Shown piece after piece: positions 7,821 to 17,051 of a stretch of 64,000 nt of DNA (positions within the stretch are counted from its first letter, which is position 1; every line of letters starts with the position of its first letter). Made by a program: the position numbers and the translations under genes. The stretch lies in assembly GCF_014270035.1 (NCBI RefSeq), contig NZ_JACNEP010000007.1:124001-188000 (forward strand), read 5' to 3'. The DNA is from Neptunicella marina. GTDB taxonomy: Bacteria; Pseudomonadota; Gammaproteobacteria; Enterobacterales; Alteromonadaceae. A model generated the notes under the pieces. The model had not been told where the DNA came from. It was given only the letters and a program-made list of their open reading frames with translations, and searched no databases.

Positions 7821-9626
7821 TTACTGAAGTAATTTCTGCAATTGTTGCGCCGCATGTTGATTGTGTGGATTTAACTGCAGGGATTTTTGATAGTTTTCAA
7901 TTGCCAGTTCTTTGTTCCACAGCAGTTGATAAGCTTCTCCCAGACTGTCATACGCGTTAGCGTTCTCAGGGTACAACAGGGTCTGCACCTTCAGGTATTT
8001 AATTGCCAACGCCAGATTTTTTTCGTTAATCGCCTGATAACCAGCCCGGTTAATAGTGGACGCACTGCTAACGGGAGAGTCGGGAAAACGCTGCTGCCAG
8101 AGCCGGTAACATGCAAGCAATTGCTCTACCGACGCCTCATCGGCAATGTCAGCGGGGATAACTTCGTCATCTGTTAATTTAGGCATTAAAAATGCCTGTT
8201 TTCCCTGACGATAAAAGGTTAAATACAATCGATTATCTGCTGGATTAAGACGCGTATTGAAGCGGTTATTTTCATCGGAAGCACCAAACAAACCATCACC
8301 TGCATAATAAACCTCACCTTGCTGTTGTTGACTCCATAACGCCAGCCTGCCCTGATATTTTAATTGCTCATCCTGCTGGTAAATTTTCAAAAAACTGCCA
8401 TAAGGAGCCAGATAACGCCCCTTTAATTGCTCTACCATTTTTGACTCTGCAGCCTGTGATGAAACAGGCACAGGCTGTTGCCATCCTTGTTGTTTAATAA
8501 TGGTTGAAACCAATTGATTAATCACCGGAATACGGGCTGGATTGGGACCGTTACCAAAAATAGCAATGGCCCGACCATGCTGCATGCTGGCCATTACCTG
8601 CCCGCCAGTTCCTGTATTTGATCCGCCATGTGAAAACCATTCGATATTGCCAGCACCATTTCCCCGCATCCAGCCCAGCCCCCAACCGCCAACTTTTTTA
8701 AGCGTTGCAATCGATGTGGTTTGTTCAGCTACCCATGAGCTGATCACTTTCGATTTTTTGTGGGCCAGCGCCAACTGCACATCCACTAAAAACTTCAACA
8801 TATCCTGAGGGGTACTCCACATGCCAGAGGGGGCAATTTGAGGACATATTGGGATCCCCGTGCCTATTATTTTCTGCTGATTATCATGCACTCTGGCAAC
8901 ATTACTTAAAAAGCCGGGCTGATTTGCTTGCAACATGGTGGTGTGGCGCATCCCCAGCGGTTCAAATAACATTTGCCGCGCCAGTTGCGCCAGAGGTTTT
9001 CCGCTAATATCTTCCAGCGCTACCTGTACGATGACATACCCACCACCACTATAATTCCAGTCACTACCCGGGGTAAATTCCACGGCAACAGGTTTATCAT
9101 AACGGGGGAGTTTAACGCCATTTAAGCTTTCAATAATGGTAGGAATATCATCACCCAGATAAAAATCAGCAAATCCTCCCTGACTGGTACCTGCGGTATG
9201 GCTGAGTAAATGACGCAATGTAACAGGCTTATTATGAGTAAACTGATTATCCGTCAGTTTCCAGCGCTTCAGATATTGGTTTATGGGTTTATCCAGTGAC
9301 AATTTTCCCTGCTCTACCAACATCAAAGCGAGGGTGGCTGTTACAGGTTTAGAAATGGATGCGGTAGAAAACGCAGTATCAATATCAATCTTATCACCGC
9401 TGCCAAATTCTTTTTCTCCGGCAACCGCAACTATCTCAGTTTTATAGTTATCAGCAACCGCCACACTGACGCCACTAAGATGATATTTTTTTAATAATGT
9501 CCCTAATTCCAGTTGCTCCAGTTGCTGAGTTTTTTCATCCTGCGGAGACAAATCTATCGCAGCAACACTCCTGGCGGTGCTGATTAACAGCATCAAACCA
9601 AAGATAAACAGGTTTCGACAATACAT
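7821..9626 (-). CDS. Secreted serine hydrolase (beta-lactamase fold) with C-terminal TPR
   Basis: 601 aa. Signal peptide residues 1-23 (MYCRNLFIFGLMLLISTARS, VAA). The beta-lactamase/transpeptidase-like domain spans about 35-390 with S90-I-S-K93 as SxxK, WNYSGGGY near residue 192 as a Y-S-G variant of YxN, and SHGGSNTG as the HxG motif. A middle region of about 100 residues is a DUF3471-like beta segment. The last 75 residues form tetratricopeptide repeats (KNLALAIKYLKVQTLLYPEN, then LAIENYQKSLQLNPHN). It is divergent from the LytS-like kinase gene, with a 150-bp shared upstream region. Substrate unknown; esterase or peptidase activity is likely. Confidence 0.83.
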   Translation of the reverse strand: MYCRNLFIFGLMLLISTARSVAAIDLSPQDEKTQQLEQLELGTLLKKYHLSGVSVAVADNYKTEIVAVAGEKEFGSGDKIDIDTAFSTASISKPVTATLALMLVEQGKLSLDKPINQYLKRWKLTDNQFTHNKPVTLRHLLSHTAGTSQGGFADFYLGDDIPTIIESLNGVKLPRYDKPVAVEFTPGSDWNYSGGGYVIVQVALEDISGKPLAQLARQMLFEPLGMRHTTMLQANQPGFLSNVARVHDNQQKIIGTGIPICPQIAPSGMWSTPQDMLKFLVDVQLALAHKKSKVISSWVAEQTTSIATLKKVGGWGLGWMRGNGAGNIEWFSHGGSNTGTGGQVMASMQHGRAIAIFGNGPNPARIPVINQLVSTIIKQQGWQQPVPVSSQAAESKMVEQLKGRYLAPYGSFLKIYQQDEQLKYQGRLALWSQQQQGEVYYAGDGLFGASDENNRFNTRLNPADNRLYLTFYRQGKQAFLMPKLTDDEVIPADIADEASVEQLLACYRLWQQRFPDSPVSSASTINRAGYQAINEKNLALAIKYLKVQTLLYPENANAYDSLGEAYQLLWNKELAIENYQKSLQLNPHNQHAAQQLQKLLQ

Positions 9627-9777
9627 AATGATTTCCTATGCAAAAATAAGCGTTTGCCCAGATTAATCACATATAGTCGAACCTCATGGTCTTATTTCCT
9701 CAACCGCAGCCTGCCTGCATGAACGACTGTTACCAAATGAAAGATTACTGGTACCATATTTAAAAAAGGAAATTGCA

Positions 9778-11499
9778 GTGAAGACCATTATATTCAGTGT
9801 ACTGCTATTGTTTTTGTGGATTGGCTGGTGGCTATCGCCGTGGCAAAACATTAGCTCGGCTCCAGTAATAACTGCATCTGACTATCTGTACACCGCTGAC
9901 TCCGGGCAGCCTCTGTTGTTGCCGACACAGGATTTACAAAACTGGCAACGGCATCCAGCCAGTGGATTACCTCGTCTTGATAGTCCGTTGTGGCTACAGA
10001 TGACCTTTAAAATTGAACAAACACCAAGCTCAACTCAGGGGTTATATATATCCGCTCTGGGCGCATATGATGCGTTCTGGGACGGGGAAAAACTCGGCAG
10101 TAATGGCCACCCCGGCAATAACATTGAGGAAGAACAGCCCGGAAAAATTGATAAGGTGCTGTTACTTGCTCCTAAGCAGCTGACTCCCGGTCATCACGTA
10201 TTAAATCTGAATATCAGCAGCTTTTATTTCCCCGCCCACTTAAAAGAAGCAGGATTATGGGCTCTCATCAGTGATTATGATTTCTTAATCGCAATGCAAT
10301 ACCAACGGGTCATGCCGGCACTGATGATGACAGGTGCTTTGCTGTTGATCTCTATCTATTGCTGGATGCTTTATTTTACGTCGCTTAAAGAACCCGCCTG
10401 GCTGGTATTTGGCATACTGTCTTTCACCATATTAATGCTGATAATAGCCGAATCATGGCGCGGGCTGTGGGGTTACACCTACGATTGGCATATATTGCGT
10501 ATGCAAATTGTTCTGGCGCTTTCCTGTGCGGTATCGACATTACTATGCCTGTTCTTTTGTTATTTCTTTCATTGTTCCCGTCGCTGGCGACTGGCCTGGC
10601 CATTGTTTTGCACCGCAATACAGCTTGCGATACTGGTCATGATGGACGGATATGATACCCGCAGTCTGTATGTATTCGTATCGGGTATTACCGTTTCCAT
10701 GCTGATCTGTCTGCACGCTATGTGGCACCAGCATAAACAAGCGTTAGTGATGTTAATCGGTTTATTGCTGTTTATTTCGCCGGTTACTTTTAATCGTCTG
10801 TCGTATATGGATCAAAATTTCTTTGTTTGTTTTGCCATATTAATCGCGTTGATTCTTTACTGGTTAAATCAAACACTTAAAGAAAAACAGACACAACTTC
10901 ATCAAAGTCAGTTAACCGCCAGCCGTTTACAACTTGAATTAGTCAAGAAGCATCTGCAACCACATTTTATTATGAATACCCTGACAGCCATTGAAGAGTG
11001 GATAGAAGAGAGCCCTGCAATAGCCATTCAATTTATTCAGACTCTGGCGGATGAATTTCGCTGTCTGGCCAGTATTGCCGACAAACCACTTGTACCAGCA
11101 GGACAGGAACTGGAGTTGTGTCAAACCTATTTAACCTTAATGCGCTATCGCGCCAACACACACTATGATTTTGTTACCGATCAGGTTAACCCTTCACTGC
11201 AACTTCCACCTGGTATCATATTAACCCTGCTGGAAAACGCTATTTCGCATAATCAATACCCCCCGGGCCAATATCAGTTTTCTTTGTTGCAAAGCGCGAC
11301 TAGAAAACACACCGAGCTCTGTTTTGTGGCGCCGGTAACCCATTCAGGGAAAAAACGATCAGGCTCAGGAACCGGCAACAAATATATCAGGGCACGCCTG
11401 AATGAAAGCTTTTCCGACAATTGGCAGATGAAGGTCACACTGGACTCTGAACACTGGTTCGTCACCATTAGTCTGCCAGCAACGTTACATAAAACCTAA
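9778..11499 (+). CDS. Membrane sensor histidine kinase, 7TMR-DISM/LytS-YehU type
   Basis: 573 aa, GTG start with AAGGA eight bases upstream. TM1 at 5-20. The extracytoplasmic domain at 35-165 looks like a galactose-binding/DISM beta domain (LWLQMTFKIE, GLYISALGAYDAFWDGEKLG). About seven TM helices span 178-362, followed by a short coiled coil. The HisKA_5/His_kinase core has H396 in KKHLQPHFIMNTL, and a short ATPase region has an N box (LLENAISHN). This is the architecture of 7TMR-DISM receptors that pair with LytTR regulators. Its partner begins eight bases downstream. The signal is unknown; the DISM domain suggests a carbohydrate or small molecule. Confidence 0.85.
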   Translation: MKTIIFSVLLLFLWIGWWLSPWQNISSAPVITASDYLYTADSGQPLLLPTQDLQNWQRHPASGLPRLDSPLWLQMTFKIEQTPSSTQGLYISALGAYDAFWDGEKLGSNGHPGNNIEEEQPGKIDKVLLLAPKQLTPGHHVLNLNISSFYFPAHLKEAGLWALISDYDFLIAMQYQRVMPALMMTGALLLISIYCWMLYFTSLKEPAWLVFGILSFTILMLIIAESWRGLWGYTYDWHILRMQIVLALSCAVSTLLCLFFCYFFHCSRRWRLAWPLFCTAIQLAILVMMDGYDTRSLYVFVSGITVSMLICLHAMWHQHKQALVMLIGLLLFISPVTFNRLSYMDQNFFVCFAILIALILYWLNQTLKEKQTQLHQSQLTASRLQLELVKKHLQPHFIMNTLTAIEEWIEESPAIAIQFIQTLADEFRCLASIADKPLVPAGQELELCQTYLTLMRYRANTHYDFVTDQVNPSLQLPPGIILTLLENAISHNQYPPGQYQFSLLQSATRKHTELCFVAPVTHSGKKRSGSGTGNKYIRARLNESFSDNWQMKVTLDSEHWFVTISLPATLHKT

Positions 11500-11507
11500 G
11501 GTTAACG

Positions 11508-12203
11508 ATGAATCTGATAGTAGTTGAAGATGAATATATGGTAGCTAAACGGTTGATGCGATTTATTCAACTGGCGTTGCCAATGCAAAAGCTAAATCTG
11601 GTGCATTTCACCCGGCTGGACGATGCCAATGATTATCTGGCCAGCCATGCTGTTGATTTATTGTTTCTCGATCTGAATTTACAGGGGCAAGATGGCTTTG
11701 AGCTCTTAAAACAACAACTCAGTAAAAGTTTTCACACCATAGTAGTATCTGCCAATACAGACAGAGCCATTGAAGCATTTGAACTGGGAGTCGTGGATTT
11801 TATTGCAAAACCTTTCAGTGCTGACAGGATTGCCACCGCATTGCAACGGGTTCAGTCGCGCATACAACAGGTTGGTTGTGAGTACCTGTGTTATCGCCAT
11901 ATTGGGAAAATGGAGTTATTACGGGTGGCCGACATCAACTACATTAAAGCGGCAGGTCATTACAGTGAAATAATATGTAAGAACGGGCAGCACATATTGC
12001 ACGATAAAAATCTCGACAGGCTGTTAACCCTGTTACCACCCGATTACATCCGTATTCATCGATCTTATGTGGTGGCTATTTCCTCTATTAGTAATATCAG
12101 CGGCAGTTCTGCCAGCCAGTGCCAACTTGAATTGCATTGTGGCACCAGATTACCTGTAGGTCGTACACGATATCACCAACTTAAACAACGATTAGGCGGT
12201 TAA
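11508..12203 (+). CDS. LytTR-family response regulator
   Basis: 231 aa. Receiver domain residues 1-120: VVEDEY acidic pocket, phospho-acceptor D55 in LLFLDLNL, conserved Ser/Thr in IVVSAN and Lys in FIAKPF. The LytTR DNA-binding domain at about 130-230 has ADINYIKAAGHYSEI, LDRLLTLLPPDYIRIHRSYV and LPVGRTRYHQLKQRL. It is the cognate partner of the preceding kinase by adjacency and class. LytTR regulators bind paired direct repeats; the target here is unknown, but the divergent serine hydrolase gene is the obvious candidate. Confidence 0.9.
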   Translation: MNLIVVEDEYMVAKRLMRFIQLALPMQKLNLVHFTRLDDANDYLASHAVDLLFLDLNLQGQDGFELLKQQLSKSFHTIVVSANTDRAIEAFELGVVDFIAKPFSADRIATALQRVQSRIQQVGCEYLCYRHIGKMELLRVADINYIKAAGHYSEIICKNGQHILHDKNLDRLLTLLPPDYIRIHRSYVVAISSISNISGSSASQCQLELHCGTRLPVGRTRYHQLKQRLGG

Positions 12204-12332
12204 TCCCTTTCAGGTGCACTCCACTTTTATAAAATATTTTGCAACTAATGGGCTTGTAATTTGGACTAAATATCCCAAGCTCTATAAATGAAGAGCAACA
12301 AAACACGTCATAACAATGACTAAGGAACCCCT

Positions 12333-12689
12333 ATGAAAATTAATCTTTCAGGTCACCATGTTGATATCAGTGATGCCGTTAGAGAGCATGTCGATGAAAA
12401 ACTCAGTAAAATAGCAGGACATTTCCCAGGTTTAATTTCTGTAGATGCCATTATTGCCAAAGAACATGGCGAATTTCTGGTCGAGCTGATTACTAATTAT
12501 GAAGGGGTAAAAATTGCGACTAAAGGCACTGATACAGTGATGTATCCAGCCATTAGTAAAGCAGCGAAAAAATTTGATACCGCGCTAAAGCATCGTAAAG
12601 GCCAGTTAAAAGATGACCTGCATAAAAAGCCGGTTGTCAGTTCACCAGAAATAGCCCATGAAACCATTCAAAATATGAATTTAAACTAG
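12333..12689 (+). CDS. hpf: Ribosome hibernation promoting factor HPF (short form)
   Basis: 118 aa. The N-terminal MKINLSGHHVDISDAVREHV and SVDAIIAKEHGEFLVEL match the beta-alpha-beta-beta-beta-alpha fold of HPF/RaiA, and KATKKFDTALKHRKGQ-type residues close the domain. The C-terminal extension of about 20 residues is short, so this is a short HPF (100S dimer forming) or RaiA-like protein, not the long form. It binds the 30S decoding region in stationary phase. A ribosome site (AAGGA) lies nine bases upstream. It stands alone here, away from the usual rpoN neighbourhood, and ends at a strong terminator shared with the convergent chemoreceptor gene. Confidence 0.88.
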   Translation: MKINLSGHHVDISDAVREHVDEKLSKIAGHFPGLISVDAIIAKEHGEFLVELITNYEGVKIATKGTDTVMYPAISKAAKKFDTALKHRKGQLKDDLHKKPVVSSPEIAHETIQNMNLN

Positions 12690-12693
12690 CCAA

Positions 12694-12723
12694 AAAAATC
12701 CCCGCCAAAGCGGGGATTTTTTT
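12694..12723. terminator. Bidirectional terminator between hpf and chemoreceptor
   Basis: AAAAAATCCCCGC-caaa-GCGGGGATTTTTTT, a perfect GC stem with A and T tracts on both sides, between two convergent genes. Confidence 0.93.
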
Positions 12724-13804
12724 ATTCATTTAATAACCGCCCCAGCAATGTCATCACTTCTTCACTTGCTGACTCCATTTGCTGCAGGCACTGCATTACT
12801 TTGTCAAGATTGCCATTTTTAAATTCACGGGTTGCTTCAGCCCCCATGGAATGAACCCTTGCATGAGGATTTTCAAGCTGTTTAAAACTTGAAGTATGTC
12901 CATATCGGTCAGCCCCTTCGGCCCGACACCACTGCCCAAGTCGACAGGCATTATGATCGGCCAACTCTTCAATACGACGTGTATTCTTACCTAACATGTA
13001 GGCATACACTTCACCTTTAAAAACAACATGATCCAACTTCACCGTTTGCACAAATGTCTCACGAGACGAAGATGAAATCGTTTTTTTCATATTATCGCAG
13101 TGTGCAACTATCAATTCATAATCATCTTTAAGGCTTCCTATGCCTTGTGATAAGCCTTCATTAGTTGATTGAATATGCCCTGCTGAGTCCACAGTTTGAC
13201 CTGTGGTACTGATAATTTCTTTTACCAGTTCCGATACCTGATTGGCTGACTTACTGGTATTGTTAGCTAAGACACGAACCTCATCGGCAACCACGCTAAA
13301 TCCACGCCCCGCATCGCCGGCACGTGCAGCTTCAATCGCCGCATTTAATGCCAGCAAATTAGTCTGATCCGAAATACTGGAAATAGTTGTTACAAAGGCG
13401 TTGATATCATCCGCCATTTTGGACAGACCGGAGATATTTTGTGTCATACCTCCCATATTACTGCTCAGCTCATCGGTTCCTTTTACAATCGAACTTAATG
13501 CGTTAGCTGAATCATCAAATAATTTGTTGATTGCATCGATAGCATGACTTTCTTTCTCGATACAGGAAAAAGACGCAAATACAGATTCACGAATAGCATC
13601 AATTTGCATAAATCCATTAAGTGCACAATCCAACACTTCCTGATGAAAACCTGATTGCTGCTGTGGCGTAATTGCCTCTATTTCAGCGCTTAAAGCTTGA
13701 TTTTCATCCATTAACTGCTGATTTTTGCGTTGTTCATCTGCCAACTGACTGCGCAATTGTGCAACGTCTTCTTTTAATTCATTAATCGTAGAGAATGGAA
13801 ACAT
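12722..13804 (-). CDS. Soluble chemoreceptor with C-terminal CZB zinc-binding domain
   Basis: 360 aa from ATG 13804, which has GAGG upstream; a longer frame to 13849 is unlikely. There is no transmembrane segment. Residues 5-45 are coiled coil. The MCP signalling hairpin has the tip [20 protein letters not shown] and [15 protein letters not shown]. The C-terminus is a CZB domain: LDHVVFKG, then [11 protein letters not shown] and NPHARVH, giving the His/Cys/His/His zinc set. Known CZB proteins sense zinc or hypochlorite and act on chemotaxis or c-di-GMP enzymes. It is cytoplasmic. Its stop abuts the hpf terminator. Domain calls are clear; the ligand is inferred. Confidence 0.88.
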   Translation of the reverse strand: MFPFSTINELKEDVAQLRSQLADEQRKNQQLMDENQALSAEIEAITPQQQSGFHQEVLDCALNGFMQIDAIRESVFASFSCIEKESHAIDAINKLFDDSANALSSIVKGTDELSSNMGGMTQNISGLSKMADDINAFVTTISSISDQTNLLALNAAIEAARAGDAGRGFSVVADEVRVLANNTSKSANQVSELVKEIISTTGQTVDSAGHIQSTNEGLSQGIGSLKDDYELIVAHCDNMKKTISSSSRETFVQTVKLDHVVFKGEVYAYMLGKNTRRIEELADHNACRLGQWCRAEGADRYGHTSSFKQLENPHARVHSMGAEATREFKNGNLDKVMQCLQQMESASEEVMTLLGRLLNE

Positions 13805-14189
13805 ACTTACCTCGGTATGTAGAAAGTAATTGTTATGACGATTTAACAATCAACAATCTAATATCAACGTAACGCACAGTAAGAACTCATTAGCATCGTA
13901 ATCCAATTGAAGCTGATTGATTGAAGCCAGAACTGTTTTGCGTCACTGCTATATTTAATATTGTTATATTCCAGTAACTTGTGTCTGCTTCAAGTTGCTG
14001 TTGTCCCTTATCGGCCATTCACAGTTTTTATATAGAGAATTTTTCAGCTCAACTTTACACATTATTCAATCGGACCGGTTATTTTGCATGTTGGGGTACC
14101 AGGCCTGCAAACCGGCGCCGTGCTCAAAGGGCTTTGAACCTGAACAAAATTCATACATCAAAGATAAACACACCCTAAATTTCACCGAT
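13805..14189. other. Intergenic region upstream of CZB chemoreceptor
   Basis: About 385 bp between two minus-strand chemoreceptor genes. It should contain the promoter of the CZB receptor. Short plus-strand frames here have no ribosome site or recognisable product, and I see no RNA motif. Confidence 0.5.
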
Positions 14190-14216
14190 AAAAAAAGCGA
14201 CCCGATGGTCGCTTTT
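14190..14216 (-). terminator. Terminator of the membrane chemoreceptor gene
   Basis: The minus strand reads AAAAGCGACC-atcg-GGTCGCTTTTTTT, a ten-bp stem with a long T tract, 11 bp past the stop. Confidence 0.9.
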
Positions 14217-14226
14217 CAAAATCAAT

Positions 14227-16143
14227 TTATTTCCTGAACTTAGCCAACTCGCTGTCAACTGTTCTCACCAGTTCGGTAAGCTGCTGTGTATCCGCATTTA
14301 TCCTTTCTACATTGCTCATATTTTCCGATGAATGTTGTCCAACACTTTGCATACTGCTGTTAATATCCTGAATGCTATAAGCCTGTTGCTCGGTTGCCAC
14401 CGCGATCTGGCGATTCATGTCCATAATAACGGCTGAACGTTGGCGGTTTTCAGCTAAAATGGCCTCCGCCTGATGAATGGATTCAGATGTCTGTTTAGAC
14501 GCATTCACGATAGTGGTAATTTCCTTACCCACTGATTTAGTTGTATGTTGCAACTGATCCATAATTTGCTGAATTTCCAGTGTAGAATCTGCCGTCTTTT
14601 GCGCCAGACTTCTCACTTCATCGGCGACCACAGAAAAGCCTCGCCCCTGCTCACCAGCGCGAGCAGCTTCTATTGCCGCGTTTAACGCCAGTAAATTTGT
14701 TTGATCAGAAATAGATTGAATCACTTCCAGCACTTTTTCGATGGTTTCAGTGTTCTCAGTCAGAGTTTCAATGACATTAGCAACATCATCAATTTTGCTG
14801 CCAAGCATTTCGATATCCTGACGTGACTTACTCACCACATCACTTACCTGATTCCGGCTCTTGTCGACTTCAGTAGCGGTTTGCGTCGCATTATCAGCAT
14901 TTTGGGCAATTTCACCGACAGCCACGTTGATCTGTGACATTGCCGCGGACATTTGTGCAATACTCTGATCGGCTTGCTGTGAGCTGTGCATGGTATTTTG
15001 AGCTGATGACTGAAGGCTGTTTACCAGATAGTTGACCTGTTGACTGCCTGCAGCAATATTATCGAAGACCTGCTGCAGTTTTGCCGCAAATTCATTATAA
15101 CCATGCACCATGGCCAGAATTTCACGCTCTCCCTGCTCAGGCAAACGGTAACTTAAATCAGCATCGCCCTGCCCCAACTGCTTAAACATACGAGCCTGCT
15201 GATGCAAGGGACGGGTTAATCGTCCTGCCAGCACCCATCCTGCTAAGCCCGTTATAATAACCACAACCAAAGTACCAAGCAGGCTGTCCCACATCATGGT
15301 ATCAATGGAAGAGAAAACCTCATCATAAGGAACCTGAGCCATCACATACCAACCGGTACTTGGCACTATGCTGCTGGCCAGTATCCATTTTCTGCCATCA
15401 CTTTCGACAGTAGTGACATTAAACTGGTTATCAGCCAGTAACTTGCGCTGCACGTCATGACCAAACACATCGGCTAATGATTTCTTTCCCATAAGAGCCG
15501 TATTTTTATGCACTTCGACCAGCCCACTGTCATCCACCAGAAATACAAATCCACTTTGTTCCAGCTTGAAGCGATCCATCATATCGATCACGCTATCAAA
15601 TGATTTAGCGATACCCGACAATCCACGTCCATTAACTTGTTGAAAGTTAACAAACAAGTCTGTTTTACCTGTATTCTCATAATGATAAGTACTGACTAAA
15701 TCAGCTTTACCACTTCTGGTATAGGTGTAAAACCATCCATCACGTTCATCGTCTTGTAACTGCCGCAGAAATCCATCCTGATTCCAGTAGTTACCGGTTT
15801 GGCGATCAGCAAATGAAGTAGCACTTAAATGGTATCGGTTAGCAATTTCCGCCAGTTTTTTAATCAGCAGGATTTCTCCCTGCTTATTTTGCCCTTTGGC
15901 ATTCCAGTCCAGGATTAAAGGGTCCGTCGCAATTTGTCGTGCAATGGTCTGCATTTGATTAATCTCGCGATCAACCGCAATGGCCACACGTTGCACAACA
16001 TTGGGTAACTCCTTTCCCATTACACGTTCTTTCAGACTTGATGTGGAACGATACAAATTAAGGCTGACGATCATCGCTGCCGTAATCAGTACCGACAGGA
16101 TCAGACTGAAAGCAATTTTTTGTTTAATGGAGATATTTTTCAT
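14227..16143 (-). CDS. Methyl-accepting chemotaxis protein with periplasmic Cache domain
   Basis: 638 aa. TM1 at 11-30. A periplasmic double-Cache domain of about 240 residues contains [20 protein letters not shown] and [20 protein letters not shown], the dCache strand order. TM2 is at about 280-302 ([18 protein letters not shown]), then HAMP. The cytoplasmic signalling domain has the tip [20 protein letters not shown]. The core length and spacing are those of a typical 40H-type MCP. The ligand is not predictable. No methyltransferase-binding pentapeptide is present at the C-terminus. A terminator-like hairpin lies about 45 bp upstream of its start on the same strand. Confidence 0.92.
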   Translation of the reverse strand: MKNISIKQKIAFSLILSVLITAAMIVSLNLYRSTSSLKERVMGKELPNVVQRVAIAVDREINQMQTIARQIATDPLILDWNAKGQNKQGEILLIKKLAEIANRYHLSATSFADRQTGNYWNQDGFLRQLQDDERDGWFYTYTRSGKADLVSTYHYENTGKTDLFVNFQQVNGRGLSGIAKSFDSVIDMMDRFKLEQSGFVFLVDDSGLVEVHKNTALMGKKSLADVFGHDVQRKLLADNQFNVTTVESDGRKWILASSIVPSTGWYVMAQVPYDEVFSSIDTMMWDSLLGTLVVVIITGLAGWVLAGRLTRPLHQQARMFKQLGQGDADLSYRLPEQGEREILAMVHGYNEFAAKLQQVFDNIAAGSQQVNYLVNSLQSSAQNTMHSSQQADQSIAQMSAAMSQINVAVGEIAQNADNATQTATEVDKSRNQVSDVVSKSRQDIEMLGSKIDDVANVIETLTENTETIEKVLEVIQSISDQTNLLALNAAIEAARAGEQGRGFSVVADEVRSLAQKTADSTLEIQQIMDQLQHTTKSVGKEITTIVNASKQTSESIHQAEAILAENRQRSAVIMDMNRQIAVATEQQAYSIQDINSSMQSVGQHSSENMSNVERINADTQQLTELVRTVDSELAKFRK

Positions 16144-16189
16144 CCCGAGTACTTCTTATTTCAACAGGGGGATTAATGATGAATAAACG

Positions 16190-16215
16190 AAAAAACTACC
16201 CGCAAGCAGGTAGTT
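16190..16215 (-). terminator. Terminator-like hairpin in the leader of the chemoreceptor gene
   Basis: The minus strand reads AACTACC-tgcttgcg-GGTAGTT followed by six Ts, 47 bp before the chemoreceptor start. There is no upstream minus-strand gene that needs it, so it could end a short transcript or attenuate the receptor gene. Confidence 0.6.
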
Positions 16216-16442
16216 TGCGCATATTTTATGTCAGATGTATGGCAATCAGTAGCAACGTTCAGCATTTAACCCGGTCCTTCAAGTAAACTATTTTTTGCAC
16301 TTATTTTCACAAAAAATAAATCCTATAAAAATCTATTAGTTATCGTTACATCGGACAAACTTTTTAGTTTTTTTCATCGCATTTAAACTTTTTAGTCAAA
16401 GAACTCGACTTATCTGATAACACCGATTTTAAGGACGTTATC

Positions 16443-17003
16443 ATGAAAAAGTTATTTGTATTCCCAGCACTCATTATCACCACGGCTCTGGCTGCCTCGG
16501 TTGCCACCGCTAATAACAGCACGCCCACCGCAATCGACCTGTATAAGGTGAGGTATTTAAAAGATTGTCAGACTCTCAGCGAAAAACCGATGACTCAGGC
16601 ACAAGTTGACAGTTATTTAAAGCTGGAAGATTACGCTGATCAAATGGACAGGTTGCAAAAACCAATCAGTAAGCTTCAACCTCAGCTTGACACCTTGTCA
16701 GACAAAATTAAGAACATAAGTGGGGACGCAGTAATTGAAAACGACACTGAGCTTCACATTAATAAAACGTTATTACAGCAACAAACTCATTATGCCAAAC
16801 AAATTGAGCAGCTTGTCAGTGCTCATAAAAAAGATTTTGACGCGCTGGAATCGATGGGGAGTAAAATTTCAGAAGCAGCCAGTGAATTTGAAAAACAATT
16901 TAAACAGAGTGCTGGCGGACTTGACTACGACAATATCCAAATAATCAGCCCAACAACCAAAGCAAATGAACTTGTATGCCACAAAGGTGTTTTTAACATC
17001 TGA
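16443..17003 (+). CDS. Secreted coiled-coil protein of unknown function
   Basis: 186 aa. Signal peptide residues 1-23 (MKKLFVFPALIITTALAASV, ATA). The mature protein has two cysteines (C38-region LKDCQTL, and VCHKG near the C-terminus) that could form one disulfide, and two long helical stretches (residues 55-90 QMDRLQKPISKLQPQLDTLS and 105-150) rich in Gln, Lys and Leu heptads. Probably periplasmic. AAGGA lies eight bases before the ATG. I do not recognise a family. It is a single gene, convergent with the aldose epimerase. Confidence 0.75.
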   Translation: MKKLFVFPALIITTALAASVATANNSTPTAIDLYKVRYLKDCQTLSEKPMTQAQVDSYLKLEDYADQMDRLQKPISKLQPQLDTLSDKIKNISGDAVIENDTELHINKTLLQQQTHYAKQIEQLVSAHKKDFDALESMGSKISEAASEFEKQFKQSAGGLDYDNIQIISPTTKANELVCHKGVFNI

Positions 17004-17051
17004 CAAGTTAGCGCAATAAGGCATGGGGAAGCAGAAATGCTCCCCCGCCTT

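Noticed and set aside
13981-14237. Two overlapping plus-strand frames of 65 and 80 aa between the chemoreceptor genes
   Set aside because: No ribosome site, low-complexity translation, and they run through the terminator and into the end of the opposite gene.
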